64,000 nt of DNA from Cyanobacteriota bacterium. Its GTDB lineage: Bacteria; Acidobacteriota; Vicinamibacteria; Vicinamibacterales; UBA2999. The DNA lies in contig JAIEMQ010000044.1 in the NCBI GenBank assembly GCA_019752015.1, positions 1 to 64,000 on the forward strand, written 5' to 3'. A model generated the notes under the pieces. The model worked only from the letters and a program-made list of their open reading frames with translations, did not search any database and had not been told where the DNA came from. The position numbers were made by a program, and so were the translations under genes. This document shows positions 36,302-44,313 of this stretch, piece after piece. The first letter of the stretch is position 1; the number at the start of each line of letters is the position of its first letter.

Positions 36302-38181
36302 ATGAACAAAGGTCTCATTGCGATGCTGTTGGTCCTCGGATTCGCCGGGCAGAAACCGGTTGAAGTCCGGTATCCGCCCACGGATGCCGGCCTCGACACG
36401 CTCGCCGCGCGGGCGGAGGCACAGAAACAGACCGCCAGCCAGTTCGAGGTGTTTCATCAATTCAGGTTCGAGGATCGACTACAGGCCAGCGGCATCTCGT
36501 TCGTGCATCGCATCGTCAACGACGCCGGCCTCACCTACAAGGCGGTCCACTACGATCACGGCAATGGGCTTGCCGTCGCCGACGTCGACGGCGATCGACT
36601 TACCGACATCTACTTCGTAAATCAGGCGGGACCGAGCGAGCTGTGGAAGAACGTTGGCGGCGGACGCTTCCAGAACATCACCGCTCAAGCCGGCGTGGCG
36701 GTGGCGGGTCGAATTGCCGTCGCGGCTTCGTTCGCGGATGCCGACAACGACGGCGACGCGGACCTCTTCGTCACGACGGTCCGAGGCGGCAACGTGCTCT
36801 TCGAAAACGACGGTCGCGGACGTTTTCGCGACGTCACCGCCGAAGCCGGCGTCGGCTTGTCATCGCACTCGTCCGGCAGCGTGTTCTTCGACTACAACAA
36901 GGACGGTTTGCTCGATCTGCTGGTCTGCAATGTTGGCCGCTACACGAGCAACACCCGCGGCGCGAACGGCGAATACGTCGGGCTGCCCGATGCCTTTTCG
37001 GGTCACATGTATCCCGAGCGATCTGAACAACCGGTGCTCTATCAGAACCTCGGGAAACATCGCTTCAGAAATGTCACCGCTGCAGCGAATCTCAAGCCCG
37101 AAGGCTGGTGCGGCGACGCCGCTGTTGCCGACGTGAATGGAGATGGGTGGCCGGACATCTACTTTCTCAACATGATGGGCGCCAATCACTACTTCGAAAA
37201 CCAGCAGGGCAAGACGTTCGCTGAGAAAACCAGCGCCTATTTTCCCAAGACGTCGTGGGGCGCGATGGGCGTCAAGTTCTTCGATTACGACAACGACGCC
37301 CGTCTCGATCTGTTCGTGACCGACATGCACTCGGACATGTTCGAAGAGCTGGGTCCCGCTGAGGAAACGAGGAAGACGAAAGCTCCTGGTGAGAGCGTGC
37401 TGATGGGCCCGCCGGACTCGTTCATCATGGGCAATTCCCTCTATCGCAACCTTGGCGGCGGCAAGTTCAGCGAGCAATCGGATGCGATGGGCGTCGAGAA
37501 TTATTGGCCGTGGGGGCCGAGCGTTGGTGATGTCAACGCGGACGGCTGGGACGACATCTTCATCGCCGCCTCGATGAACTTTCCGTTCCGCTACGGCATC
37601 AATTCGCTGCTGCTCAATAACAGCGGCAAGCAATTCCTGCCGGCCGAGTTCATGCTTGGCGTGGAGCCACGACGCACCACGTACACGCCGTGGTTTCAAT
37701 TGAACTGCGCGCAGCTGCCTCCGATCCGCGCAACCTGATGCGGCCGATGTGCGCGAACCGAGCGGGTGAGATCACCGTGATGGCGGCAGCGGGCAGCCGC
37801 GCCGGTGCGCTCTTCGATCTCGACGGCGACGGCGATCTCGATCTCGTGACCAGCGATTTCAATGCGGCGCCGCAGGTGCTGATCAGCAACCTCGCCCAGG
37901 TGCGCCAGATCAACTGGCTTCAGGTCCAGTTGATCGGCACGTCATCAAACCGGGACGGGCTTGGCGCGTTGGTGAAGGTGGAAACAGCCCGCGGCAGCTA
38001 CACGAAGCAGCACGACGGCAAGAGCGGATATCTGTCACAAAGCTCGCTGCCGCTGTATTTCGGCCTAGGCGAGGCCGACGCCGTGACGCGCGTTGAAGTT
38101 CGCTGGCCGTCGGGACGCACGCAGGTCGTCGCGCAGGGCATCAAGGTCAACGGCACTCTGCGCATCGAAGAGCCGCGCTGA
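36302..38181 (+). pseudogene. CRTAC1-like FG-GAP/ASPIC-UnbV protein with one internal frameshift
   Basis: The first frame (36302 to about 37710) encodes a short signal-like N-terminus and FG-GAP repeats (DVDGDRLTDIYFV, DADNDGDADLFV, DYNKDGLLDLLV, DYDNDARLDLFV) up to TYTPWFQLNC. The rest, MCANRAGEITVMAAAGSRAGALFDLDGDGDLDLV and the UnbV part VTRVEVRWPSGRTQVV, is in a second frame open from 37690. The switch lies between about 37700 and 37735. A one-base change would restore about 620 residues. It is the second CRTAC1 gene in this cluster with a single-frame break. Confidence 0.8.
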
Positions 38182-38185
38182 GGCG

Positions 38186-38782
38186 TCAGCTTCGGACGTA
38201 GCCGCCCTTCGCACTTCGCTTGCCGCCTTCGCGGTGCGCCTCGTCGGACAGCGCGTGCACGCCGGTCGCATCGATCCAGCGGTTATAGAAGTTGAACAGC
38301 GCGCACACCGTGATTGCGAAGTAGAGCTCCTCGTCAGTCCAGCCGGCCGCGCGCACGTGATCGAGGTCGCCGTTCCGGATCGCCGGCGAGGACGCGTTCA
38401 CCTTGTCGACAAATCGAAACAACGCTTTATGCCGTTCGTCGAAACCGGATGTTTCGAGATCCGTCATCACCGAATCGACGAGGGCGGCGTCGCCGAGCAG
38501 TTCCGCCGCAACTGCGGCGTGGGACTTCAGTCAAAACGGACAATCATTGCGCTTCGACGTGTAGGCGGCAATCAGCTCTCGCAATCCCGGGCTGAGCGGC
38601 GCCGGGCCGCGGAGGACCGCCTGCGTGAACCGCGCGAGGTGCTCGGTCGCTTCCGGAAGATACGCGAACAGGTGCCAGATCTGCGGATACTCCGATCCGG
38701 CGCGTTGCATCTGTTCGATCAGCTGTTTGTACGGACCGGCAGCCGGACTGTGCTCGACTGCTGGAAGGAACATGGGTTTCAT
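38186..38782 (-). CDS. Carboxymuconolactone decarboxylase/AhpD-like selenoprotein (CxxU; UGA at 38531-38533)
   Basis: 198 residues if the in-frame UGA is read as selenocysteine. The redox site is Cys81-Pro-Phe-Sec84, followed by Leu-Lys-Ser-His88, which is the AhpD/CMD pattern CxxC-x3-H with the second Cys replaced. The preceding LREL.A.YTSKRND and the following AAVAAELLGD are typical of the family on both sides of the UGA, so the frame is continuous. A 6-bp hairpin with an AGUU loop begins 11 nt after the UGA. The ATG at 38780-38782 overlaps the stop of the MFS gene (ATGA). AhpD-like proteins reduce peroxides or handle thiol-disulfide exchange; selenocysteine would raise reactivity. Confidence 0.85.
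38504..38533 (-). promoter_or_regulatory. Candidate bacterial SECIS element of the AhpD-like gene
   Basis: After UGA (38533-38531) come 11 nt, then CGCCGC, loop AGTT (AGUU, with G-U) and GCGGCG ending at 38504. Stem distance and apical GU match the known fdhF-type arrangement. Confidence 0.75.
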
Positions 38783-39903
38783 CGCATCGCCGCCTCGCCT
38801 GCGCCGACGGGAACCAGCCACACCGCGGCGCAGGCCATTACTGTATACCCTGCCATCATCAGGAACAGCGGCCGATAACCGCCGAACAGATCGAAGAGCG
38901 CGCCGTTCAACGGGTCGCCTATCGCGCCGCCGAGCGCCGTGCACAGCAGCAGCATCGCCGTGAGCACGCCGCGTGACGAACGCGGAATGGGTTCCACGAA
39001 CAGCGGATAAGAATTGACCATTGGCAGCGTCCAGCTCGCGGAGGCGAGCGCGATCAGCGGCACGGCCTGATCGATGGTGCTCACCCGGTCGAGCCCGAGC
39101 AGACACAGCGCCATTGCGACAAAGCCGAGCAGCATCGCGTTGCGGCGGCCGATGCGCACGTTGATGACACCCGCCGGCAGCGCGCCAACCACGCCGCCGA
39201 GCGCCCACGCGATGAACCCGGTCGTGACATCTTCTGGCCGGACGCCAAAGCGCTCTGTCCCGTGGAGCGCATACCAGGTCGTGAACGTCTGGAAGGTCAG
39301 CTGCAGCAGCAGTGTCGCCACGAATATCTGGCGCATGCCGGGCATTGCTCCGCTCAGCACGAGGCGGACAGCATCGATCGACGAGTGAGACTTCTCATCG
39401 TTGGCCACTGAGGCCGGCACCATCGGCTCGCGAATCGCAACCGCCATCACCGCAGCAATGCCGAGCACTGTCACGCCAGCGGCCGTGAACGCAATTCTGA
39501 ATCCGAATACCTGTCCCAGCATCAGGAACACGATCGCGCCGATGCACATCTGGAAGGTGACCGATCCCGTTGCCAGCGATCGGTATTGCGACGGCACGAT
39601 GTCGGCGACGAGCGCCTGGAACGGCGCGCGCTGAATGTTGATGCCGCTATACAGGACCGCCATGGTAAAGACGACGCCGGCAAGCCCGAATGATGGCGCG
39701 AACGGAAACAGCAGCATGCCGGCGGCCGCAACGGCGAAGCCGAACAGGACCATGCGCAGCCGGCTGGAGCCACGCCCGCTCGCGCGATCGGACCTCGCGC
39801 CCGCCCATGGCACCAGCAACAACAGCAGCACGTTGTCGATCGCCATCACCATGCCGATCGCGGTACGCTGATCGCCGAGGACATCGCGCGCCACCGGAGG
39901 CAC
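38779..39903 (-). CDS. MFS transporter (start uncertain; first helix encoded upstream)
   Basis: 374 residues from a GTG at 39901-39903, with about 11 hydrophobic helices (VMAIDNVLLLLLVPWAGARSDR is the helix 2/loop 2-3 MFS motif). A convincing helix 1 (IVASAIVGLGGLFLGVTGP) is encoded in the same frame just upstream, at about 39975-39910, with no ATG, GTG or TTG before it. An AGGAGG at 39998-40003 (minus strand) followed 4 nt later by ATT at 39991-39993 could give a rare AUU start. Otherwise the N-terminus is damaged. It sits between a double cupin and the selenoprotein, with which it overlaps by ATGA. Substrate unknown. Confidence 0.75.
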   Translation of the reverse strand: MPPVARDVLGDQRTAIGMVMAIDNVLLLLLVPWAGARSDRASGRGSSRLRMVLFGFAVAAAGMLLFPFAPSFGLAGVVFTMAVLYSGINIQRAPFQALVADIVPSQYRSLATGSVTFQMCIGAIVFLMLGQVFGFRIAFTAAGVTVLGIAAVMAVAIREPMVPASVANDEKSHSSIDAVRLVLSGAMPGMRQIFVATLLLQLTFQTFTTWYALHGTERFGVRPEDVTTGFIAWALGGVVGALPAGVINVRIGRRNAMLLGFVAMALCLLGLDRVSTIDQAVPLIALASASWTLPMVNSYPLFVEPIPRSSRGVLTAMLLLCTALGGAIGDPLNGALFDLFGGYRPLFLMMAGYTVMACAAVWLVPVGAGEAAMR

Positions 39904-39971
39904 GAACGTGCTCAGCAGCGGGCCGGTGACGCCGAGGAAGAGCCCGCCCAGTCCAACGATCGCGCTGGCGA

Positions 39972-41669
39972 CTATTTCACGACGTAGAGGAATCGAGCCT
40001 CCTGGCCGGAAGCATTGATATTCGTATGCGCGGTGATGCCGGTCGACGGCACGCGGTAGGCGGTGCCGGCACGAAGCTTTCTCAATTCCTTACCGAGCAG
40101 CAGGTCGACATCGCCCTCGGTGGCAATCCAAATCTCCTCGACCCCGGGACCACTGCTGTACGGCCGCGACATCGTCATCGACTGCATGGTGACCTGCGTG
40201 ACCGCGCCGTACTGGCTCATGCCTTCCGCTTTCGAGATCAGCGGACGCTCCTGGTTCACCCACGCGTTCGTAACCTGCGCGCGCTTCCGGTTGTCCACGA
40301 CTTCAAGCGTCGTTCGCGGAGTATATCCGTCGGGCAGCTTTTCACTGATCACATAGAACGACATGTATTGATCGCCGGTGGCCGTCAGCCGGAAATCCAG
40401 ACCGGGCGTGAGGATGAACGCCATGTCCTTGACGAGCTCGACCTTCATCGACCCCGACGTGATGACGCCGGCGCCGGAGTTCACCACGAAGGTCTGCTGG
40501 ATGTTCTTCAACTCGCCGTCGATGCGATGCGCGGTTGAACCAGGCTCCAGTTGCGCGAAGCTGACAGCTTCGGAGTTGGTGAGCACCGCGCCTCGACGGG
40601 TTGGCCGCAGTTCGTCGGCGCCTTCCAGCGCGGTCAACATGTCGCGCACATAAAGGTTGCCATGCATGATTCTCGGGAACGCGTTGCGCCAGTCGCCGAT
40701 GAACATGTCAATGTCCTGCTCGGTGGCGCGGTTGTAAGCGCCGTTCTCGAGCCGGCTGAAGTCGCGGCCTTGTTGCGGCGGTCCACCGGGTCCCGCCTGC
40801 GCGCCTCTTCCACCGCCACCACCGCCGGCTGGCCCCATGAAGATCATTTCGACGGGTTGTTCGCCGAGGTTCAAGTTGCTGTGTGCGGTGATGCCCGTCG
40901 GTGGAACTTTGTACGCCTGCCCTGCCGTCATGCGACGGATCTGCTTTCCGAGCGACAGCACGGTTTCGCCCTCAACCATCAACCAGCACTCTTCGCCCGG
41001 GTGGCTGTGCGGCTGCGGCATCGTCCGCGGCGCGATGCCGATCAGGGTCATGCCTTGCGGTCCGCCGCTGTTGATGTGCGCCCAGTGCGCGCCGACACGG
41101 CGATCGTTCTCGAGGCTGTTGACCATCACGACGTCGGGACTCGCGACGTAGTTGGCGGGAAGCGGCTCGGTGCGAACGTAAAAGACGAGCGGCGCCTTGC
41201 CGGTGTTACTCATGGTGAATGCGGTGTCCGGCGTCAGCGTGAACCCGGCGCCCTTCCGCAGGTCATGCGATCTCGAGTTCGCGGCAACGGTGCCGGTGCC
41301 GGCCATGGTGAAGAACACCTGCCGCTCACCCGCGGCGGCGCGGCCGCTGACACGCGCGCCGGGCGCCAGCGTCGCGCGGCTGATCGCCGTGATGTTGACG
41401 AGCACGGCGCCCTTCTTCGTGGGACGCAGCGGATCGGAGCCCTCCATCTTGGTCAGAATGTCGTGGAACGTGACGCCCCCGTACATGGTGCGGGGAGTCG
41501 CATTCTTCCAATCATTCACGAACATGTCGATGTTCGGGTCGACACTCGGATCGATCGGCGACGGATCGAGCGCATCCTCGCGCGCGGTTCGTGGCTGCGC
41601 CTGCTGCGTGTTCGCGAGCGTTGCGGCAGCGCAGCACGCCACCAATGAGAGCGTGACGATCAGCTTCAT
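39972..41669 (-). CDS. Secreted double-cupin protein
   Basis: 565 residues with a signal peptide (about 1-22) and two tandem copies of a cupin module separated by a Gly-rich linker near residue 285. First module: QPHSHPGEECWLMVEGETVLSLGKQIRRM. Second: SSGPGVEEIWIATEGDVDLLLGKELRKL. Each module is preceded by a related segment with the pattern IDMFxxDWxNxxPR. Internal duplication is therefore clear. The second module lacks the PHSH histidines of the first, so only one metal site may be intact. It lies 4 bp after the single-cupin gene at 41674. Confidence 0.83.
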   Translation of the reverse strand: MKLIVTLSLVACCAAATLANTQQAQPRTAREDALDPSPIDPSVDPNIDMFVNDWKNATPRTMYGGVTFHDILTKMEGSDPLRPTKKGAVLVNITAISRATLAPGARVSGRAAAGERQVFFTMAGTGTVAANSRSHDLRKGAGFTLTPDTAFTMSNTGKAPLVFYVRTEPLPANYVASPDVVMVNSLENDRRVGAHWAHINSGGPQGMTLIGIAPRTMPQPHSHPGEECWLMVEGETVLSLGKQIRRMTAGQAYKVPPTGITAHSNLNLGEQPVEMIFMGPAGGGGGGRGAQAGPGGPPQQGRDFSRLENGAYNRATEQDIDMFIGDWRNAFPRIMHGNLYVRDMLTALEGADELRPTRRGAVLTNSEAVSFAQLEPGSTAHRIDGELKNIQQTFVVNSGAGVITSGSMKVELVKDMAFILTPGLDFRLTATGDQYMSFYVISEKLPDGYTPRTTLEVVDNRKRAQVTNAWVNQERPLISKAEGMSQYGAVTQVTMQSMTMSRPYSSGPGVEEIWIATEGDVDLLLGKELRKLRAGTAYRVPSTGITAHTNINASGQEARFLYVVK

Positions 41670-41673
41670 GTTG

Positions 41674-42621
41674 CTATTGCGCCGTCGCCTGGCCGGGGCG
41701 CCGCGCCGTCTGGAAGTACAGGAACTTCACCTGCTCGGTGCCCGCGTTGATGTTCGAGTGCGGAAACGACAGACCGTTGCGAACGTTGTCCTGCGTGTAT
41801 TCGGCAAAGGGCGGCGCCAGATAACCAACGCCGGGCGTCTGCCACCGCAGCTGCGTGCCGATGAAGGCGAGCGACTTGCCCTTGATCTGAATCCACACTT
41901 CTTCCGATCCCACCGTGTGCGCGTGCGGCTCGCCAATCGTCATCGGATCCAGCGCCACCGTGATGGTCTGCCTCAATGTGGCAAGCCCGTCCGCCGGCGT
42001 GAAGATGTTCTTGACGATGTGCACCCAGTGGCCGGTGGTGCCTCGCACCGGCTGCACGTTTTCGTCTCGGACCAGCACCTTCGTCCCCGGCTTGAAGTCG
42101 GCAGGCACCTGTTCGTTGATGATGTACATCTGCAGATCCTGGTCGCCCGTGTTCTTCATCGAAAACTCGACACCAGGCGGCACCAGCACACCCATACCGT
42201 CATACAACTTCGACGTGACGCCGGCCGACGTGACCGTGCCCGTGCCTGCGACGACATAGAAGATTTCCTGCTGGCCCTCGAGCTTCATCGGTGGAATGCC
42301 GCTGCGCGCCGCGAGGGTCGCGAACGACACGTTGTTGGTGTGCGCGAGCACGGCGCATCGTCGCGTCGAGGTCTGCGGATCGCCCTTGGTGAGAATGTCG
42401 CGCTCGATCAGGCCGCCATGGCTGTGGCGCGGCATCGACTCGCGCCAGTCGCACATGAACATGTCGAGCCGATGAGGATCGGGCCGCGGCGCATCAGCGC
42501 GGCCTTGTCCGCCGCCTTGAGCCGGCCGCGCCTGTCCGCCGCCCTGCGCCTGCGCGAACGGTTGCGCCGACAACGCGAGCGCCGCCGCGACGCCGACGAA
42601 GAACACTTTGGAAAACCGCAT
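41674..42621 (-). CDS. Secreted cupin-domain protein
   Basis: 315 residues with a signal peptide (about 1-26, FAQAQG). It shares the DMFMCDWRESMPRHSHGGL segment and cupin motif GEPHAHTVGSEEVWIQIKGKSLAFIGTQL with the neighbouring double cupin, so the two are paralogues. HAH and the following Glu are consistent with a metal site. It lies 27 bp after the 166-residue gene in a compact operon running from 44237. Function unknown. Confidence 0.82.
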   Translation of the reverse strand: MRFSKVFFVGVAAALALSAQPFAQAQGGGQARPAQGGGQGRADAPRPDPHRLDMFMCDWRESMPRHSHGGLIERDILTKGDPQTSTRRCAVLAHTNNVSFATLAARSGIPPMKLEGQQEIFYVVAGTGTVTSAGVTSKLYDGMGVLVPPGVEFSMKNTGDQDLQMYIINEQVPADFKPGTKVLVRDENVQPVRGTTGHWVHIVKNIFTPADGLATLRQTITVALDPMTIGEPHAHTVGSEEVWIQIKGKSLAFIGTQLRWQTPGVGYLAPPFAEYTQDNVRNGLSFPHSNINAGTEQVKFLYFQTARRPGQATAQ

Positions 42622-42648
42622 CGAACACCTCCAACCCGCCAGCGCGAG

Positions 42649-43149
42649 CTACTTACGATTGAAAATCTCGGTGAACGTCTGCCGCAACGCCGGCAGCTCA
42701 CGCTCGGTCTTGACGGTCAGCACCTTGCCGTCAGGCGACAGCGACCACGTCTCCGTCACCGTCAACATCGAATTGCCAGGCATGCCGCCGAATGGCTGCG
42801 TGGTCGACACCGTGATGATGTCGCCTTGCAGTTTCGCGCTGACGGTCGCCTTCTGCAGTCCGGTGTCGGTCGGCACGCTGTGCGGCTTGCCGTCGAGCGG
42901 CAACGTGCGCAACGGGCGCGCGGGATCGCTGATGTCGATCCGTCCAGCGGTTTGTTGAATCTCGATCACCTGCTGCGAATTGCGGCCGCGCCCGCCGCCC
43001 GCATCGACGCCCCTCGTCAGCCAGTACATCGTATTCGGCACCACGTCGCTCTTTGCGCTGTCGCGCACCCACGTGCCGGCAAAGCCCGGCTGCGCAAGCG
43101 ACGGCGCAGCCACGAGCATCATCGAGATCGTCAGCAGGACCCTCTTCAT
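42649..43149 (-). CDS. Small secreted protein of unknown function
   Basis: 166 residues with a signal peptide (about 1-19, MKRVLLTISMMLVAAPSLAQ). The mature part starts FAGTWVRDSAKSD, the opening of a lipocalin/calycin-like GTW family common in Acidobacteriota, and continues as beta strands (IDISDPARPLRTLPLDG, VLTVKTERELP). The ATG overlaps the TIM-barrel stop (ATGA). No enzyme motif is seen. Confidence 0.75.
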   Translation of the reverse strand: MKRVLLTISMMLVAAPSLAQPGFAGTWVRDSAKSDVVPNTMYWLTRGVDAGGGRGRNSQQVIEIQQTAGRIDISDPARPLRTLPLDGKPHSVPTDTGLQKATVSAKLQGDIITVSTTQPFGGMPGNSMLTVTETWSLSPDGKVLTVKTERELPALRQTFTEIFNRK

Positions 43150-44237
43150 GCGCGTCCTCCGGACTGCGTGCCGGCGATCTTGACGCCGACTTTCTCCGCA
43201 ATCGCACGAATGTTGCGCTGCGCCTGCGCGTATTCCTCGTTCTCGGTCAGAAACTCGACGAGCACGTACGGATTGGTCTTCAGGCGGCTCAAGCGCACCA
43301 GGAACATTTCGTAATCCATGTTGCCGGTGCCGTTCATCGCCCAGTTGATGCCGGGCAGCATGGTGTTCCACACGAAGTCCTTGGCGTGCACGTAGCGAAT
43401 CTGATCGCCGAGCAGGTCGAACGTCGTGTTGATCAACTCGGTCATGCGGAACGCAACGCCTGGGTGGACCATGTTGGTAATGTCGAGGCCGACCGTGATG
43501 CGCGCATCGCCGACGTCCTCGCGCAGCCGCTTGTGCGCCCACGGATTGTTGACGCTCTCGGTGTTGACCGCTTCGATCGCGATCTCCACCTTGCTGCCCG
43601 CAGTGTCCTTGCAGATGCGCTTCAGGGCGTTGACTGTCCGCGTCCATGACTCGCGGCTCCAGTTCTGCGGATGCGCCCAGTTGCGATTCGGGTACATGCT
43701 GCCGGCGTGCGTGAGCACGAGCTCACAACCCAGCGACTCGGCGGCGTGAATGCTGTCGATGATGTGGCGCTGCCAGCGATCCGCCGCAGGATCCGGCGCG
43801 ATGATGTTTCCCGCGCAATGCAAGCCGTAGAAGACGACGTCGTTGGCTTTCGCCTGCGCCTTGAGCTCGCGCACTTCTGAATCCGGACGCGGGCGGCCGA
43901 GCCACCCGTCTGACGCGCCCTCGACGGCAGACCAGCCGCCGGCACGCAGGCTCGCAAAGTACGTCGCATAGTCTTTCGCTTCGACCGTCGTGATGCGCGG
44001 ATTGATCTGCGCGCTCAGCCTGAGCTGCGACGGTCCCGGCCGCAGATCTCGCGGCACGTTCGCCGGCGGACTCCATTGATACAGAAAGTCCTGCCCCCAC
44101 ACATCCGGCAACGCCGCCGCACCCGGGCGGGCCGCACTCTGCGCGGCAGCCGCCGCGGGGGTGTCGAGCGCCGCCGGCGCGGCAAGGCCCGCCGCAGCGG
44201 TCGCAAACAGTTCGCGTCGTGAAATCGTTCTCGCCAT
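43146..44237 (-). CDS. Tat-exported sugar phosphate isomerase/epimerase-like TIM barrel
   Basis: 363 residues from the ATG at 44235-44237. A twin-arginine signal (SRRELFATAAAGLAAPAAL) is followed by a xylose-isomerase-like (AP endonuclease 2) TIM barrel. Metal-site candidates are VFYGLHCAGNI, ELVLTHAGSMY, VEIAIEAVNTES, LDITNMVHPG and YVHAKDFVWN. Export by Tat suggests a cofactor or metal is loaded before translocation. It is the first gene of the minus operon that leads to the cupins, MFS and selenoprotein. It is divergent from the PQQ gene at 44314 across operator site 2. Confidence 0.87.
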   Translation of the reverse strand: MARTISRRELFATAAAGLAAPAALDTPAAAAAQSAARPGAAALPDVWGQDFLYQWSPPANVPRDLRPGPSQLRLSAQINPRITTVEAKDYATYFASLRAGGWSAVEGASDGWLGRPRPDSEVRELKAQAKANDVVFYGLHCAGNIIAPDPAADRWQRHIIDSIHAAESLGCELVLTHAGSMYPNRNWAHPQNWSRESWTRTVNALKRICKDTAGSKVEIAIEAVNTESVNNPWAHKRLREDVGDARITVGLDITNMVHPGVAFRMTELINTTFDLLGDQIRYVHAKDFVWNTMLPGINWAMNGTGNMDYEMFLVRLSRLKTNPYVLVEFLTENEEYAQAQRNIRAIAEKVGVKIAGTQSGGRA

Positions 44238-44272
44238 CGCCGGCCAGCCTTTCCTGTTGTGCAGCGGCGCTG

Positions 44273-44299
44273 TATGATACGCAAACCTGTTTAACAGGT
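44273..44299 (+). promoter_or_regulatory. Promoter -10 candidate and GntR-type operator, site 2
   Basis: TATGAT at 44273-44278 is a good -10 candidate. ACCTGTTTAACAGGT at 44285-44299 follows at once and would cover the transcription start, as expected for repression. It sits between the divergent TIM-barrel and PQQ dehydrogenase genes. No clear -35 was found. Confidence 0.6.
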
Positions 44300-44313
44300 A
44301 AAGGGGAGACGCG

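Noticed and set aside
34691-36460. Open frame of 589 codons on the minus strand
   Set aside because: Antisense to the 1124-residue TPR/FG-GAP protein, with no recognisable motif and no sensible start.
37690-37740. UGA at the end of the first CRTAC1 frame as a selenocysteine codon
   Set aside because: Reading through keeps the wrong frame; the UnbV domain lies in another frame, so this is a frameshift and not recoding.
41197-43314. Open frame of 705 codons on the plus strand
   Set aside because: Antisense to three secreted protein genes with signal peptides and cupin motifs.
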